Source: WHSW01 sp033856255 (GTDB lineage Bacteria > Actinomycetota > Thermoleophilia > Solirubrobacterales > 70-9). From it: DNA of 64,000 bases. The notes beneath the pieces were generated by a model. The model was given only the letters and a program-made list of their open reading frames with translations, had not been told where the DNA came from and made no database searches. The stretch is from the NCBI GenBank assembly GCA_033856255.1, contig JAWVFH010000041.1:1-64000 (forward strand), given 5' to 3'. The position numbers and the translations under genes are program-made. This document shows, piece after piece, positions 1 to 9,282 of this stretch. Each line of letters starts with the position of its first letter. Within the stretch, counting starts at the first letter, position 1.

Positions 1-116
1 ACCGGGAGGCGGCGCCCGCGGACCTAGCGCACGCCCACGGTGCCCCCGGCCGACACCACCGCCTCACCCGCCAGGACGACCGGCCCGAGACACGGGCGGA
101 GGACGCCGGAGCCCGC

Positions 117-1364
<1,248 letters not shown>

Positions 1365-1380
1365 ATGCGGGGAGAGACTA

Positions 1381-1425
1381 GAGATCTCGCGTCGACTAGT
1401 CGCCGCATCTGACGCCGACTAGTCG
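1381..1425. promoter_or_regulatory. Twin CGACTAGTCG palindromes upstream of metK
   Basis: Two perfect 10-base palindromes, CGACTAGTCG, lie at 1393-1402 and 1416-1425, 23 bases apart centre to centre. Both sit in a shared direct repeat (CGACTAGTCGCCG). An 8-base palindrome, GAGATCTC, is at 1381-1388. The second copy covers the TAG stop of the DUF3352 gene. CTAG-containing words are scarce in DNA this GC-rich. An operator or RNA element controlling metK is an inference; no cognate regulator is identified. Confidence 0.4.
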
Positions 1426-3269
1426 CCGGCCGGCTCGGCCTGGCTGACGAGCAGGCGCAGGTCGGTCGCCAGCACGTCGTCGTCGGTGCTGACCGCGAGC
1501 CCGAGCGCCTCGAGACGGCGAATGTCGCCGGCAAAGGTCGCGTAGAGCGGATCCTCGGCCAGGCCCGCCTGCTCGCCGATCGTCACCAGGTCGGCGAGAT
1601 CGAGATAGGCGAGCACCGAGACCTGGTCGGGGAAGCCGTCGGTGGCCCGCTGGTAGAGCTGGTGCTCGTCGAGGCCGCCGTCGTCGTCGATCAGACCGGC
1701 CACCCCGGCCGGGTCGGTGGCGATCGCGGCGAGCCCGTCGAAGACCGCGTACGTCAGCTCGACGGCGGGCGAGACCCGGAGGCTGTTCGTCTCCACCCCA
1801 GAGACCTCCTGCTGGCCGAAGACGGGCGCCTGCAGGTCGCTGCCGGTGTCGACCGCATCCGCCAGCGGCGCCTCCAGCGCTGCCAGTCCCTTGCGCGCCT
1901 CCTCCTCGTCGACGCCGTCGGCGACGAAGAGCAGATACGGAGGCACCGTGGCCGCCGTCGCTCCCGCCTGGTCGGGTCCGGGCTCGAGCGCGAAGGCCGC
2001 CTGGTCGCCGAGCGCGTCGAGCAGCTGGCCCTCGATGTCGACGTTGTCGCTGCGGCGCAGCGCGTCGACCAGATCCTGGAAGCCGCTGGCGATGCCCGGT
2101 GCCTGGGCGCTGGCCTGGGCGAGCAGGGCGCTGACCGTCTGCTTCGGCGGACCGATGCCGAGATAGGCGAGCGTCTGCGGCCGGAGCTTCTCCGCCAGCC
2201 CGGGCTCGAACGGCGGGAAGGCGGCGAAGAAGTTCGGCGACGCCTTCTCGCGCTCGGGGTCGAGGGCGCTGCGCACCGCGAGCTCGAAGCCGTCGTCGTC
2301 TGCGCTCAGCGACGCCGCCACCCCGCGGGTGGCGCCCGGTGCGGTCAACGGGGTCAGCGTCGCCAGGCCGCCCGTGGCTCCTGCGATGAGCTCGGAGACC
2401 CCGTCGGGCGAAACCCATGCCTCGGCGACCCGGTGCTCCGGGAGCCGATCGCGGACCTCGGTCGCGGTCGGGTCGTCGGCCAGCGACTCCGTGCCGTCGG
2501 CGCCGGTCGCCGTCGCGATCAGCGCCCGCACGCCGTCCTCGGTGCCGATCACCAGGAACCCCTGCACCTGGGCGGTGGCGACGTGCTGCTGGTCGACGCT
2601 GACCTCGACCCCCTCGTACTCGGAGGTCTGCGTCTGGCCGACCGCGAGCGCGTCGGCGTACTGGCCGGCGCCCTTGGAGTCCTTGGCCTCGAGCAGATCG
2701 ACCCGCTCGGGGACGGTCGCCGCGCCGGGGACGATCGCCATCGCCGCCTCGCCGCCGAACCACGGCCGCACGTCGCGCTCGAAGTCGAGCGACCCGGTCG
2801 CGGGACTCGGGATCAATGCCAGGGCGCGCTTGGAGATCTGGCCGCCGATCACGGGCAGGCGGGCGAGCACGTCGCCGGCGCTCGCCGCCTGGTCGGTCTC
2901 GGGATCGAGGTTGACGTGCAGGTAGGCGAGCGCGTCGGCCGGCACCAGGTCCGCGGCGTCGTCGGCCGGCGGGCAGGTGTCGCCGCCCGGGAAGTCGCAG
3001 GGCAGGTTCGGGACCGCGAGCGAGAGGAAGGCGAGCACGACGATCGCGGCGCCGAGCGCGAGCACCAGGCGGCGCCGCGCGATCACCGAGAGCGAGGCCC
3101 AGAAACGCTTGATCCCGCGGCCGGCCGCGATCGGCACCCGGACCAGCAGGCTGCCCAGCCTGGCCAGGAAGCGTCCGGTCACGAAGACGATGTCGCCGGC
3201 CGCGTAGCGGATGCTGCGCAGACGTTTGGCGATGGCGGCCGGGATCCCTCCCGCTGACGGCTTGCGCAC
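1419..3269 (-). CDS. DUF3352-type membrane-anchored protein
   Basis: 616 residues, function unknown. A basic N-terminus (about 1-66) is followed by one membrane segment near 67-87 and a large outer region opening with LVPADALAYLHV (about 108-119), the usual signature of DUF3352 proteins. The rest is rich in Asp, Ala and Gly with no enzymatic motif I recognise. The GTG start at 3269 lies nine bases after the der stop. TATAAA, which contains the der stop codon, ends eight bases before the GTG and no Shine-Dalgarno is visible, so a leaderless message is possible in addition to read-through from der. Family assignment is from the N-terminal motif and architecture; the role is not known. Confidence 0.75.
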   Translation of the reverse strand: MRKPSAGGIPAAIAKRLRSIRYAAGDIVFVTGRFLARLGSLLVRVPIAAGRGIKRFWASLSVIARRRLVLALGAAIVVLAFLSLAVPNLPCDFPGGDTCPPADDAADLVPADALAYLHVNLDPETDQAASAGDVLARLPVIGGQISKRALALIPSPATGSLDFERDVRPWFGGEAAMAIVPGAATVPERVDLLEAKDSKGAGQYADALAVGQTQTSEYEGVEVSVDQQHVATAQVQGFLVIGTEDGVRALIATATGADGTESLADDPTATEVRDRLPEHRVAEAWVSPDGVSELIAGATGGLATLTPLTAPGATRGVAASLSADDDGFELAVRSALDPEREKASPNFFAAFPPFEPGLAEKLRPQTLAYLGIGPPKQTVSALLAQASAQAPGIASGFQDLVDALRRSDNVDIEGQLLDALGDQAAFALEPGPDQAGATAATVPPYLLFVADGVDEEEARKGLAALEAPLADAVDTGSDLQAPVFGQQEVSGVETNSLRVSPAVELTYAVFDGLAAIATDPAGVAGLIDDDGGLDEHQLYQRATDGFPDQVSVLAYLDLADLVTIGEQAGLAEDPLYATFAGDIRRLEALGLAVSTDDDVLATDLRLLVSQAEPAGD

Positions 3270-3278
3270 GGGCGCTGT

Positions 3279-4673
3279 TTATACCGCCGCGCGCTCGCCC
3301 CGGCCAGACCTCTTCTTCTTCGGTATGAAATCGATCACCAGCGGGACGCCCTCGAGCCGGTAGTGCTCGCGCATCCGGTTCTCCAGGTGGTAGGCCCAGT
3401 CGCGGGTGATCAGCCGCCGGTCGTTGACCTGGATCGCGATCCGCGGCGGCCGCGTCCCGACCTGGGCCGAGTAGTAGAGCCGCAGGCGCTTGCCCCGCTT
3501 CTGGGGCGGCGGATGGTTGGCGACGACCTCGCCGACGAAGCCGTTCAGCTGCGGGGTCGGCACCCGCTCGGCGCGGCGGTCGGCGAGCGCGATCGCCTGC
3601 TCGAGCAGCTTCGGCACCCCGCGCCCGCTGACCGCGGAGCAGGCGATCACCGGCGGGCGCTGGCGGATCCGGCGAGCGAGCCTTGCCTTGGTGTCCTTCA
3701 GAACAAGGCCTCCCACGTCCTCGGCTTCGCCTCCGGGCGTGTTCGGGTTTTCTGAGACTACGTCCCACTTGTTCAGGGCGATCAGCGTCGCGCACCCGGT
3801 CTTCATGGCCAGCTCGGCGACCCGCAGGTCCTCCGCGGTCACCCCCTCGGCGGCGTCGCAGACGACCAGCGCCACGTCGGCGCGCTCGGCGGCGCGCTCG
3901 GAGCGCAGCTGGGCGTAGTAGTCGACCGTGCCGGCGACCTTCGTCCGGCGCCGGATCCCGGCCGTGTCGATCAGCACCACCGGCCGGCCGTCGACCTCGA
4001 GCCGCGTGTCGATCGAGTCCCGGGTCGTCCCCGCCATCTCCGAGACGATCACCCGCTGCGAGCCGAGGAAGGCGTTGACGAGCGATGACTTGCCGACGTT
4101 CGGCCGCCCGATCACGGCCAGCGCGACCGGCTCCTGCCCCTCCTCCGGCAGCTCGACCGCCGCTGCCCGGGCGAGGTCCGCGAGCCGGTCGAGCAGATCT
4201 CCCGTGCCGCGCCCATGCGTCGCCGACACCGGGATCGGGGTCCCGAGGCCGAGGGCGTGGAGCTCGGCCGCGAGCGGCTCCTCGCGGTCGGAGTCCACCT
4301 TGTTGGCGACGACGACGACCGGCAGGTCGGCGCGGCGCAGGATCTCGGCCACCTCGGCGTCGCCCTGGCGCAGGCCGGCGCGGGCGTCGAGCACGATCGC
4401 GACCCCGTCGGCGTCGGTGATCGCCTCCCGGGCCTGGCCCTGGACCGCGCGCGAGAGCGAGTCCGACGCCTCGAGGTCGACGCCGCCGGTGTCGATCAGC
4501 TCGAAGCGGACCCCGTTCCACTCGCACTCCAGCGCCTTGCGGTCCCGGGTCACCCCCGCCTGCTTGTGGACCACCGCCTCGCGCCCGCCGACCAGCCGGT
4601 TGACGAGCGTCGACTTGCCGACGTTGGGGAAGCCGACAACGGCGATCCGCGGCAGCCTGCTTTCCACGCTCAT
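3279..4673 (-). CDS. der: Ribosome-assembly GTPase Der (EngA)
   Basis: Double-GTPase that acts in 50S ribosome assembly. The first G domain has GFPNVGKS at 14-21 and DTGG; the second has GRPNVGKS at 189-196, DTAG at 236-239 and NKWD at 301-304, followed by the KH-like C-terminal domain ending in a basic tail. 464 residues is slightly long because of an extra loop of about 18 residues after NKWD (about 307-326), whose core TPGGEAEDVGG is encoded by a 28-base stem-loop sequence also present in gcvT. ATG 4673 lies three bases past the cmk stop; a GTG at 4676 is an alternative. Co-transcribed with cmk, a common actinobacterial pairing. Confidence 0.96.
   Translation of the reverse strand: MSVESRLPRIAVVGFPNVGKSTLVNRLVGGREAVVHKQAGVTRDRKALECEWNGVRFELIDTGGVDLEASDSLSRAVQGQAREAITDADGVAIVLDARAGLRQGDAEVAEILRRADLPVVVVANKVDSDREEPLAAELHALGLGTPIPVSATHGRGTGDLLDRLADLARAAAVELPEEGQEPVALAVIGRPNVGKSSLVNAFLGSQRVIVSEMAGTTRDSIDTRLEVDGRPVVLIDTAGIRRRTKVAGTVDYYAQLRSERAAERADVALVVCDAAEGVTAEDLRVAELAMKTGCATLIALNKWDVVSENPNTPGGEAEDVGGLVLKDTKARLARRIRQRPPVIACSAVSGRGVPKLLEQAIALADRRAERVPTPQLNGFVGEVVANHPPPQKRGKRLRLYYSAQVGTRPPRIAIQVNDRRLITRDWAYHLENRMREHYRLEGVPLVIDFIPKKKRSGRGERAAV
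3714..3741. repeat. Stem-loop repeat copy 1, inside der
   Basis: A 28-base segment matching 29588-29615 in gcvT at 25 of 28 positions. Its ends CACGTCC and GGGCGTG can pair over seven bases with one G-U pair. It is read in frame by der and encodes the core of a loop insertion after NKWD. Flanking codons (TCA, GAA, CTT, GTT) are less GC-rich than the rest of the gene. A shared CAGAA 15 bases further left suggests the element may begin near 3699. An in-frame mobile repeat is an inference. Confidence 0.5.
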
Positions 4674-4676
4674 CAC

Positions 4677-5315
4677 TCAGCCCAGCCCGCGCTCGCGGGC
4701 GATCGACACCACCCGGCCGATCACCTCTTCGATCCCGACCCCGGTGGTGTCGAGCTCGACCGCGTCATCGGCGGCGTGCAGGGCGCCGAACTCGCGCTCC
4801 CGGTCACGGCGGTCCCGCTTGGCCTGGGCCGCGAGCACCTCGGCCACGGGCTCGCCGCGCTCCGCGGCGCGGCGCCGGGCGCGCGCGGCGCCGCTGGCGG
4901 TGAGGAAGACCTTGAGCGGCGCGGCGGGGCTGACCACGGTGGCGATGTCGCGTCCCTCGGCGACGTAGCGACCGCCCGCGATCAGCTCCCGCTGGCGCTC
5001 CACCATCGCCGTCCGCACCCCCGGGTGGACGGAGACCCGCGACGCGGCCTCGGTCACGGCCGGCTCGCGGATCGCCTCGCTGACGTCCTCGCCGCCGAGC
5101 AGCACGGCCGGCCCCTCGAGCTCGATCTCCAGCCCCCGGGCGAGCCTGCCGACAGCGCCCGCGTCATCGACGTCGAGCCCGGCGCGCAGCGCCGCCAGGG
5201 CGACGCTGCGGTACATCGCCCCGGAGTCCAGGTAGGTGAACCCGAGCGCCGCCGCGACGCCTCGGGCGACGGTTGACTTGCCGGCCCCGGCGGGCCCATC
5301 GATCGCGATCACCAT
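4677..5315 (-). CDS. cmk: Cytidylate kinase
   Basis: Phosphorylates CMP and dCMP using ATP, feeding nucleotide pools. The P-loop GPAGAGKST is at residues 7-15 of the 212-residue product, followed by the LDSGAMYRSVAL substrate segment and the late GRDIATVV motif, all typical of the Cmk family at its usual length. I chose the ATG at 5315 because it starts the conserved first strand (MVIAIDGPAG); an upstream in-frame extension runs into the divergent cupin gene. The stop lies just before der, so the two are translationally coupled. Identification is secure. Confidence 0.96.
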   Translation of the reverse strand: MVIAIDGPAGAGKSTVARGVAAALGFTYLDSGAMYRSVALAALRAGLDVDDAGAVGRLARGLEIELEGPAVLLGGEDVSEAIREPAVTEAASRVSVHPGVRTAMVERQRELIAGGRYVAEGRDIATVVSPAAPLKVFLTASGAARARRRAAERGEPVAEVLAAQAKRDRRDREREFGALHAADDAVELDTTGVGIEEVIGRVVSIARERGLG

Positions 5316-5342
5316 GGCGGCGGTGAGGATAGGCTGCAGGGG

Positions 5343-5675
5343 ATGGAGAGTTGGGATCTCGCCGAGCTGGAGGTCGACAGACACCATCCGCGGGTGCTGT
5401 CCTCCGACGACGAGGGGCGGGCGATCGTGCTCGAGCTGCCGGCCGGGGAGAAGCTCGGCGAGCACCAGGTGCACGAGCGGGCATGGCTACTGGTCGTCTC
5501 CGGCGCGATCGAGATCTCCGAGCCGGGCGGCGAGCCGATCGCCGGCGGCGCCGGGCTGCTCGCGGCCTTCGACCCGAACGAGCGCCACGAGGTCGCGGCC
5601 ACCGCCGATGCCCGCCTGCTGCTGGTGCTCTCGCCGTGGCCCGGCGACGGCCACCCGTCTCAGCCGGCCAGCTGA
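5343..5675 (+). CDS. Small cupin-fold protein
   Basis: 110 residues forming one conserved-barrel (cupin 2-like) domain: LPAGEKLGEHQVHERAWLLVVSG, then a glycine-rich turn and a FDPNERHEVAATADARLLLV second half. Some metal-binding histidines are present (H in EHQVHE and in RHEV), but the substrate is unknown. It lies on the plus strand between divergent cmk and convergent aroA, whose 3' end it overlaps by 16 bases. TAGGCT ends seven bases before the ATG, matching the leaderless pattern of this window. It could be a small sensor or isomerase; only the fold is supported. Confidence 0.8.
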   Translation: MESWDLAELEVDRHHPRVLSSDDEGRAIVLELPAGEKLGEHQVHERAWLLVVSGAIEISEPGGEPIAGGAGLLAAFDPNERHEVAATADARLLLVLSPWPGDGHPSQPAS

Positions 5676-6970
5676 GCCAGGTCCGACCCGAAGCCCGGGT
5701 AGCTGACGCCGGCGGCGTCGAACCCGCCGACCTCCACCCCTTCCTCGGAGCCGATCCCGGCGATCGCGCCGAGCATCGCCAGGCGATGGTCGCCGGCGGC
5801 GTCGATCGTGCCGCCGCGCAGTCCGCCGGTGCCGGCGACCGCGAAGCCGTCCTCGGTCGCCTCGATCGAGGCGCCGAGGCCCGCGAGCCCGTCGACCACG
5901 GTCGCGATCCGATCCGACTCCTTGTGGCGCAGTTCCTCGGCGCCCGAGACCACCGTCTCGCCGTCGGCGAAGCAGGCCGCGAGCGCCACCAGCGGCAGCT
6001 CGTCGATCGCCAGCGGCACCTCGCCGCCGCCGACCCGGGTCGCCTGCAGCGGTCCCGAGCGCGCGACGATCGTCGCCACCGGCTCCGGGCCCGCGGCCGC
6101 GGTCTCGATCACCTCGATCGCGGCTCCCATCCTGGTCAGGATCCCGAGCAGCCCGATCCGCCCCGGGTTGATCCCGACCCCCTCGAGGCGGACCTCGCTG
6201 CCGCGAACGAGCAGCGCCCCGACGAGGAAGAAGGCGGCCGAGGAGAAGTCGCCCGGGACCACGATCACGCCCGGCTCCAGCCGCTCCGCCGGCTCGACCG
6301 TGACCCGCTTCGCGGGCAGCTCGCCGTGGATCGTCACCGGGGTGCTCGCGTTCTCGGTCCGCACCGAGCCCCCGGCGGCGCGCAGCATGCGCTCCGTGTG
6401 GTCGCGGGTCGGGCGCCGCTCGATCACGCTCGTCGATCCCTCGGCGAGCAGGCCGGCCAGCAGCAGGCACGACTTCACCTGCGCTGAGGCCACCGGCAGG
6501 CGGTACTCGATCCCGCGCAGCGCCGCGCCGCGGACGATCAGCGGCGGCAGGCGCCCGTCGCGCGCCTCGACCTCGGCGCCCATCAGGGCCAGGGGCTCGG
6601 CGACCCGGTCGACGGGCCGCCGGCGAATCGACTCGTCGCCGTCGAGGGTCCACTCGCCGCCCGGCTGTCCGGCGAGCCAGCCGGGGAGCAGCCGCAGCAG
6701 CGTGCCGGCGTTGCCGACGTCGATCGCCGCCGCGCGGGCGCCGCGGAGCCCCGCCCCTCGCACCCGCACCTCCATCTCGTCGCGCTCGACCTCGGCGCCG
6801 ACCGCCCCCGCGGCCGCCAGGGTCGAGATCGTGTCCTCGGCGACCAGGTAATTCTCAATCCGCGTCTCGCCCTCCCCCATCGCCGCGACGATCGCCGCCC
6901 GGTGGGAGATCGACTTGTCGGGGGGCGGGGTGAGCGCGCCGCGCAGCGCCGCGGGCTCGAAGCGCGTCAT
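5660..6970 (-). CDS. aroA: 3-phosphoshikimate 1-carboxyvinyltransferase (EPSP synthase)
   Basis: Sixth step of the shikimate pathway: joins shikimate 3-phosphate and phosphoenolpyruvate. 436 residues, normal length. PPDKSISHRA at 16-25 carries the phosphate-binding Lys, followed by GNAGTLLRLL, the GDESIRRRP loop, and the C-terminal KESDRI and GDHRLAM motifs. ATG 6970 overlaps the tyrA stop by four bases (ATGA), indicating coupling in an aroF-tyrA-aroA operon that probably answers to the leader at 9.2 kb. The 3' end overlaps the cupin gene on the other strand. Confidence 0.97.
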   Translation of the reverse strand: MTRFEPAALRGALTPPPDKSISHRAAIVAAMGEGETRIENYLVAEDTISTLAAAGAVGAEVERDEMEVRVRGAGLRGARAAAIDVGNAGTLLRLLPGWLAGQPGGEWTLDGDESIRRRPVDRVAEPLALMGAEVEARDGRLPPLIVRGAALRGIEYRLPVASAQVKSCLLLAGLLAEGSTSVIERRPTRDHTERMLRAAGGSVRTENASTPVTIHGELPAKRVTVEPAERLEPGVIVVPGDFSSAAFFLVGALLVRGSEVRLEGVGINPGRIGLLGILTRMGAAIEVIETAAAGPEPVATIVARSGPLQATRVGGGEVPLAIDELPLVALAACFADGETVVSGAEELRHKESDRIATVVDGLAGLGASIEATEDGFAVAGTGGLRGGTIDAAGDHRLAMLGAIAGIGSEEGVEVGGFDAAGVSYPGFGSDLAQLAG

Positions 6971-8064
6971 CCCTCGCCGCCGGCGACGACCGAGACGACG
7001 TGGTCGAGCCCGCGGACGACCTCCGCCGCGCGCGCCGCCTCGTCGGCGCCGGCGACCCAGACCGAGATCGCGCCGGTCCGCATGTCGGGGGCCGGGTAGA
7101 GCGCCATGTCGACGATGTTGACCTGGGCGTGACCGAGCGCGAGCGCGACCTCGGCGACGGTTCCCGGGCGGTTCTCGACCCCGATCCGCAGCTCGCGGAG
7201 CTCGCCGCCCGCGAGGTCGGCCTCGAGCAGCCGGCGCCGGTCCTCGCCCGCGGCCGCGTGCCAGGCGCCGACCGCGTCGGCGTCGCCGGAACGAATCAGC
7301 GCGGCAGCGTCACGCAAACGTTCCCCGATCGCGTCGATGCCCTGGGCGACCGCCTCGCGGTTGGTGGCGAAGATGTCGCCCCAGATCGCCGGGTTGGCGC
7401 CCGCGACCCTGGTCGTGTCGCGGAAACTGGTCCCCACCTCGGGCAGCCGCTCCGATTCCTCCGAGAGGGCCGCGGCGGCCTCGGAGACGAGGGCGTTCGC
7501 GAGCACGTGCGGCAGATGGCTGACGGTCGCCATCACCCGGTCGTGCGTCGCGGCATCGATCGCCTGCGGCCGGGCGCCGAGGTCGGTGAGCGTGCTCTGC
7601 AGGCGGTCGTAGTGGACGCCGCTGGAGCGCGACGTCGGGGTCAGATACCAGCGCGCGCCCTCGAGCAGCTCGGCGCGGGCGTTGGCGACCCCGGCCGTCT
7701 CGGCGCCGGCGAGCGGATGGCCGCCGATGAAGCGCGCGTCGTCGCCGCGCGCGGCCAGGCCCTCGATCAGCTCGCGCTTGGTCGAGCCGACATCGGTGAC
7801 GACGGTCCCGTCGCCGGTCTCCGCGAGCGCGTCGGCGATGAGCCCGGGCAGGGCGGTGACGGGGGCGGCGCAGAAGACGACCACGGCGCCATCGACCGCC
7901 TCCGCCACCGACGGCGCCGCGCGGTCGAGCGCCCCGAGCTCGAGCCCGCGCTCGAGGTTGGACGGCTCGGTGTCGAAGCCGGCGACCTCGGCGTCGAGGC
8001 GCCGCTTCGCCGCCAGCCCGATCGAGCCGCCGATCAGACCGACCCCTAGGACAGCGATCTTCAA
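6967..8064 (-). CDS. tyrA: Prephenate dehydrogenase with C-terminal ACT domain
   Basis: Oxidatively decarboxylates prephenate to 4-hydroxyphenylpyruvate on the tyrosine branch. The NAD-binding GVGLIGGSIG is at residues 7-16, then VTDVGSTK, GGHPLAGAE and the helical dehydrogenase core. An ACT domain occupies the last 80 or so residues (RIGVENRPGTVAEVALALG), which usually binds an amino-acid effector. 365 residues from the TTG at 8064, which begins at the conserved first strand. The aroF stop overlaps this TTG, so translation is probably coupled. No ATG lies close by, so the TTG start is a choice based on homology. Confidence 0.93.
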   Translation of the reverse strand: MKIAVLGVGLIGGSIGLAAKRRLDAEVAGFDTEPSNLERGLELGALDRAAPSVAEAVDGAVVVFCAAPVTALPGLIADALAETGDGTVVTDVGSTKRELIEGLAARGDDARFIGGHPLAGAETAGVANARAELLEGARWYLTPTSRSSGVHYDRLQSTLTDLGARPQAIDAATHDRVMATVSHLPHVLANALVSEAAAALSEESERLPEVGTSFRDTTRVAGANPAIWGDIFATNREAVAQGIDAIGERLRDAAALIRSGDADAVGAWHAAAGEDRRRLLEADLAGGELRELRIGVENRPGTVAEVALALGHAQVNIVDMALYPAPDMRTGAISVWVAGADEAARAAEVVRGLDHVVSVVAGGEG

Positions 8065-9083
8065 ACCGTGACTAGCTTGCCCGCGACCTCGGCAACCCGC
8101 CGGAGCTGGTCGGCGTAGTCGGCGAAGTCCGCCGTCGCCAGCGCCTGCGGCCCGTCGCAGATCGCGTGCTCGGGGTCGTTGTGCACCTCGACGATGATCC
8201 CGTCGGCGCCGGCGGCCGCCGCGGCCATCGACATCGCCGGGACCCAGTCGCGCCGGCCCGGGGCGTGGCTCGGGTCGACGACGACCGGCAGGTGGGTGAG
8301 CTCGCGCAGGGCGGGGATCGCCAGGAGGTCGAGGGTGAACCGGTAGGCGGTCTCGAAGGTGCGGATGCCGCGCTCGCACAGCATCACGTTCGGATTGCCC
8401 TCCTTGAGCACGTACTCGGACGCCATCAGCAGGTCGTCGAGGGTCGATGAGAGGCCGCGCTTCAGCAGGACGGCCTTGCCGGTCCGACCGACCTCGGTCA
8501 GCAGCGTGTAGTTCTGCATGTTGCGCGCCCCGATCTGGATCACGTCGGCGACCTCGACCACGTCGGCGACGTCGCGGACGTCCATCAGCTCGGTGACGAT
8601 CGGCAGCCCGGTCTCCTCCTTGGCCTCCTGCAGCAGGCGCAGGCCCTCGACCCCGAGGCCCTGGAAGCTGTACGGCGAGGTGCGCGGCTTGTAGGCGCCG
8701 CCCCGCAGCATCGTCGCGCCGTGCTCGCTGACGACCCGCGCCGTCTCCAGCGTCTGCTCGCGGCTCTCAACCGTGCAGGGGCCGGCGATCAGGCCGAAGT
8801 GGTCGCCGCCGATCCGCCGGCCGTCGATCTCGATCACGGTCCGCTCGCCCTTCTTGAACTGCGCCGAGGCGAGCTTGTACGGCTTCAGGATCGGGACCAG
8901 GTGGTCGACCCCGTCGTAGCCCTCGAGCCCGAGCGCGGCGACCCGGTCGCGATCGCCGATCGCGCCGATCACCGTCAGCAGCTCGCCCTGCGAGAGGTGA
9001 GCCGAACAGCCCACCTCCTCGATTCGCTCGACGACGTGGGAGATCTGCTCCTCCGTCGCCCCCTCTTTCATCACGATCATCAT
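8061..9083 (-). CDS. aroF: 3-deoxy-7-phosphoheptulonate (DAHP) synthase
   Basis: First committed step of aromatic amino acid synthesis: phosphoenolpyruvate plus erythrose 4-phosphate to DAHP. 340 residues in the type I-beta layout: an N-terminal regulatory ferredoxin-like domain (about 1-70) and a TIM barrel with GPCTVES, GGAYKPRTSPYSFQG, GARNMQNY, KRG and DPSHAPGRRDW. ATG 9083 has GGAGA eight bases upstream. The 107 bases between the leader stop and this start hold the alternative stems described separately. A branch-point enzyme behind a leader peptide rich in all three aromatic residues makes regulatory sense. Confidence 0.96.
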   Translation of the reverse strand: MMIVMKEGATEEQISHVVERIEEVGCSAHLSQGELLTVIGAIGDRDRVAALGLEGYDGVDHLVPILKPYKLASAQFKKGERTVIEIDGRRIGGDHFGLIAGPCTVESREQTLETARVVSEHGATMLRGGAYKPRTSPYSFQGLGVEGLRLLQEAKEETGLPIVTELMDVRDVADVVEVADVIQIGARNMQNYTLLTEVGRTGKAVLLKRGLSSTLDDLLMASEYVLKEGNPNVMLCERGIRTFETAYRFTLDLLAIPALRELTHLPVVVDPSHAPGRRDWVPAMSMAAAAAGADGIIVEVHNDPEHAICDGPQALATADFADYADQLRRVAEVAGKLVTV

Positions 9084-9107
9084 CTGATTGTTCTCCGTGC
9101 GGTGTGT

Positions 9108-9188
9108 CTTGGAACGACTAGCTGCTGCTACGGCGTCCGGGGTGAAGATCCTGCGCTTCCAAGGGGCCTGTCGGCCGGGCCGGACGCC
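9108..9188 (-). promoter_or_regulatory. Candidate attenuator RNA: two mutually exclusive stems
   Basis: In the transcript between leader peptide and aroF, arm A (9188-9180, GGCGTCCGG) is perfectly complementary to arm C (9140-9132, CCGGACGCC), and arm B (9163-9157, CTTGGAA) to arm D (9114-9108, TTCCAAG). The order is A-B-C-D, so A:C and B:D cannot form together as simple hairpins. Arm A begins at the last base of the leader stop codon, within reach of a ribosome stalled on the aromatic codons. No U-tract follows either stem, so Rho-dependent termination, RNA stability or translation control is more likely than an intrinsic terminator. Confidence 0.6.
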
Positions 9189-9274
9189 TAGCTAAATCGC
9201 CAATAGGAAAACCACGCGCACGACTCGACGCCCGGGCGGGCGATCTCGAGAGCCGTCATGAGGGCGCGGTTCAT
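9188..9274 (-). CDS. Aromatic leader peptide of the aroF operon
   Basis: A 28-codon frame ending CAWFSYWRFS-stop, with Trp, Phe, Tyr, Trp and Phe within seven codons (9212-9194) immediately before the TAG at 9190-9188. An internal ATG at 9259 would give 23 residues. No Shine-Dalgarno precedes either ATG, but a TTGCCC-N17-TACAAA promoter ends eight bases before ATG 9274, so the message would start at the first codon. Position 105 bases upstream of DAHP synthase fits ribosome-mediated sensing of charged Trp, Phe and Tyr tRNA. Too short for homology; the claim rests on composition, position, promoter and RNA structure. Confidence 0.7.
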   Translation of the reverse strand: MNRALMTALEIARPGVESCAWFSYWRFS

Positions 9275-9282
9275 TGCGGCGT

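Noticed and set aside
1..116. In-frame continuation after the metK stop, 30 codons to the next stop
   Set aside because: It has no start codon of its own in a sensible place and no recognisable motif; treated as downstream untranslated sequence.
9108..9188. Classic intrinsic terminator in the aro leader
   Set aside because: The stems exist but no run of T follows either; called an attenuator candidate of unknown output instead.
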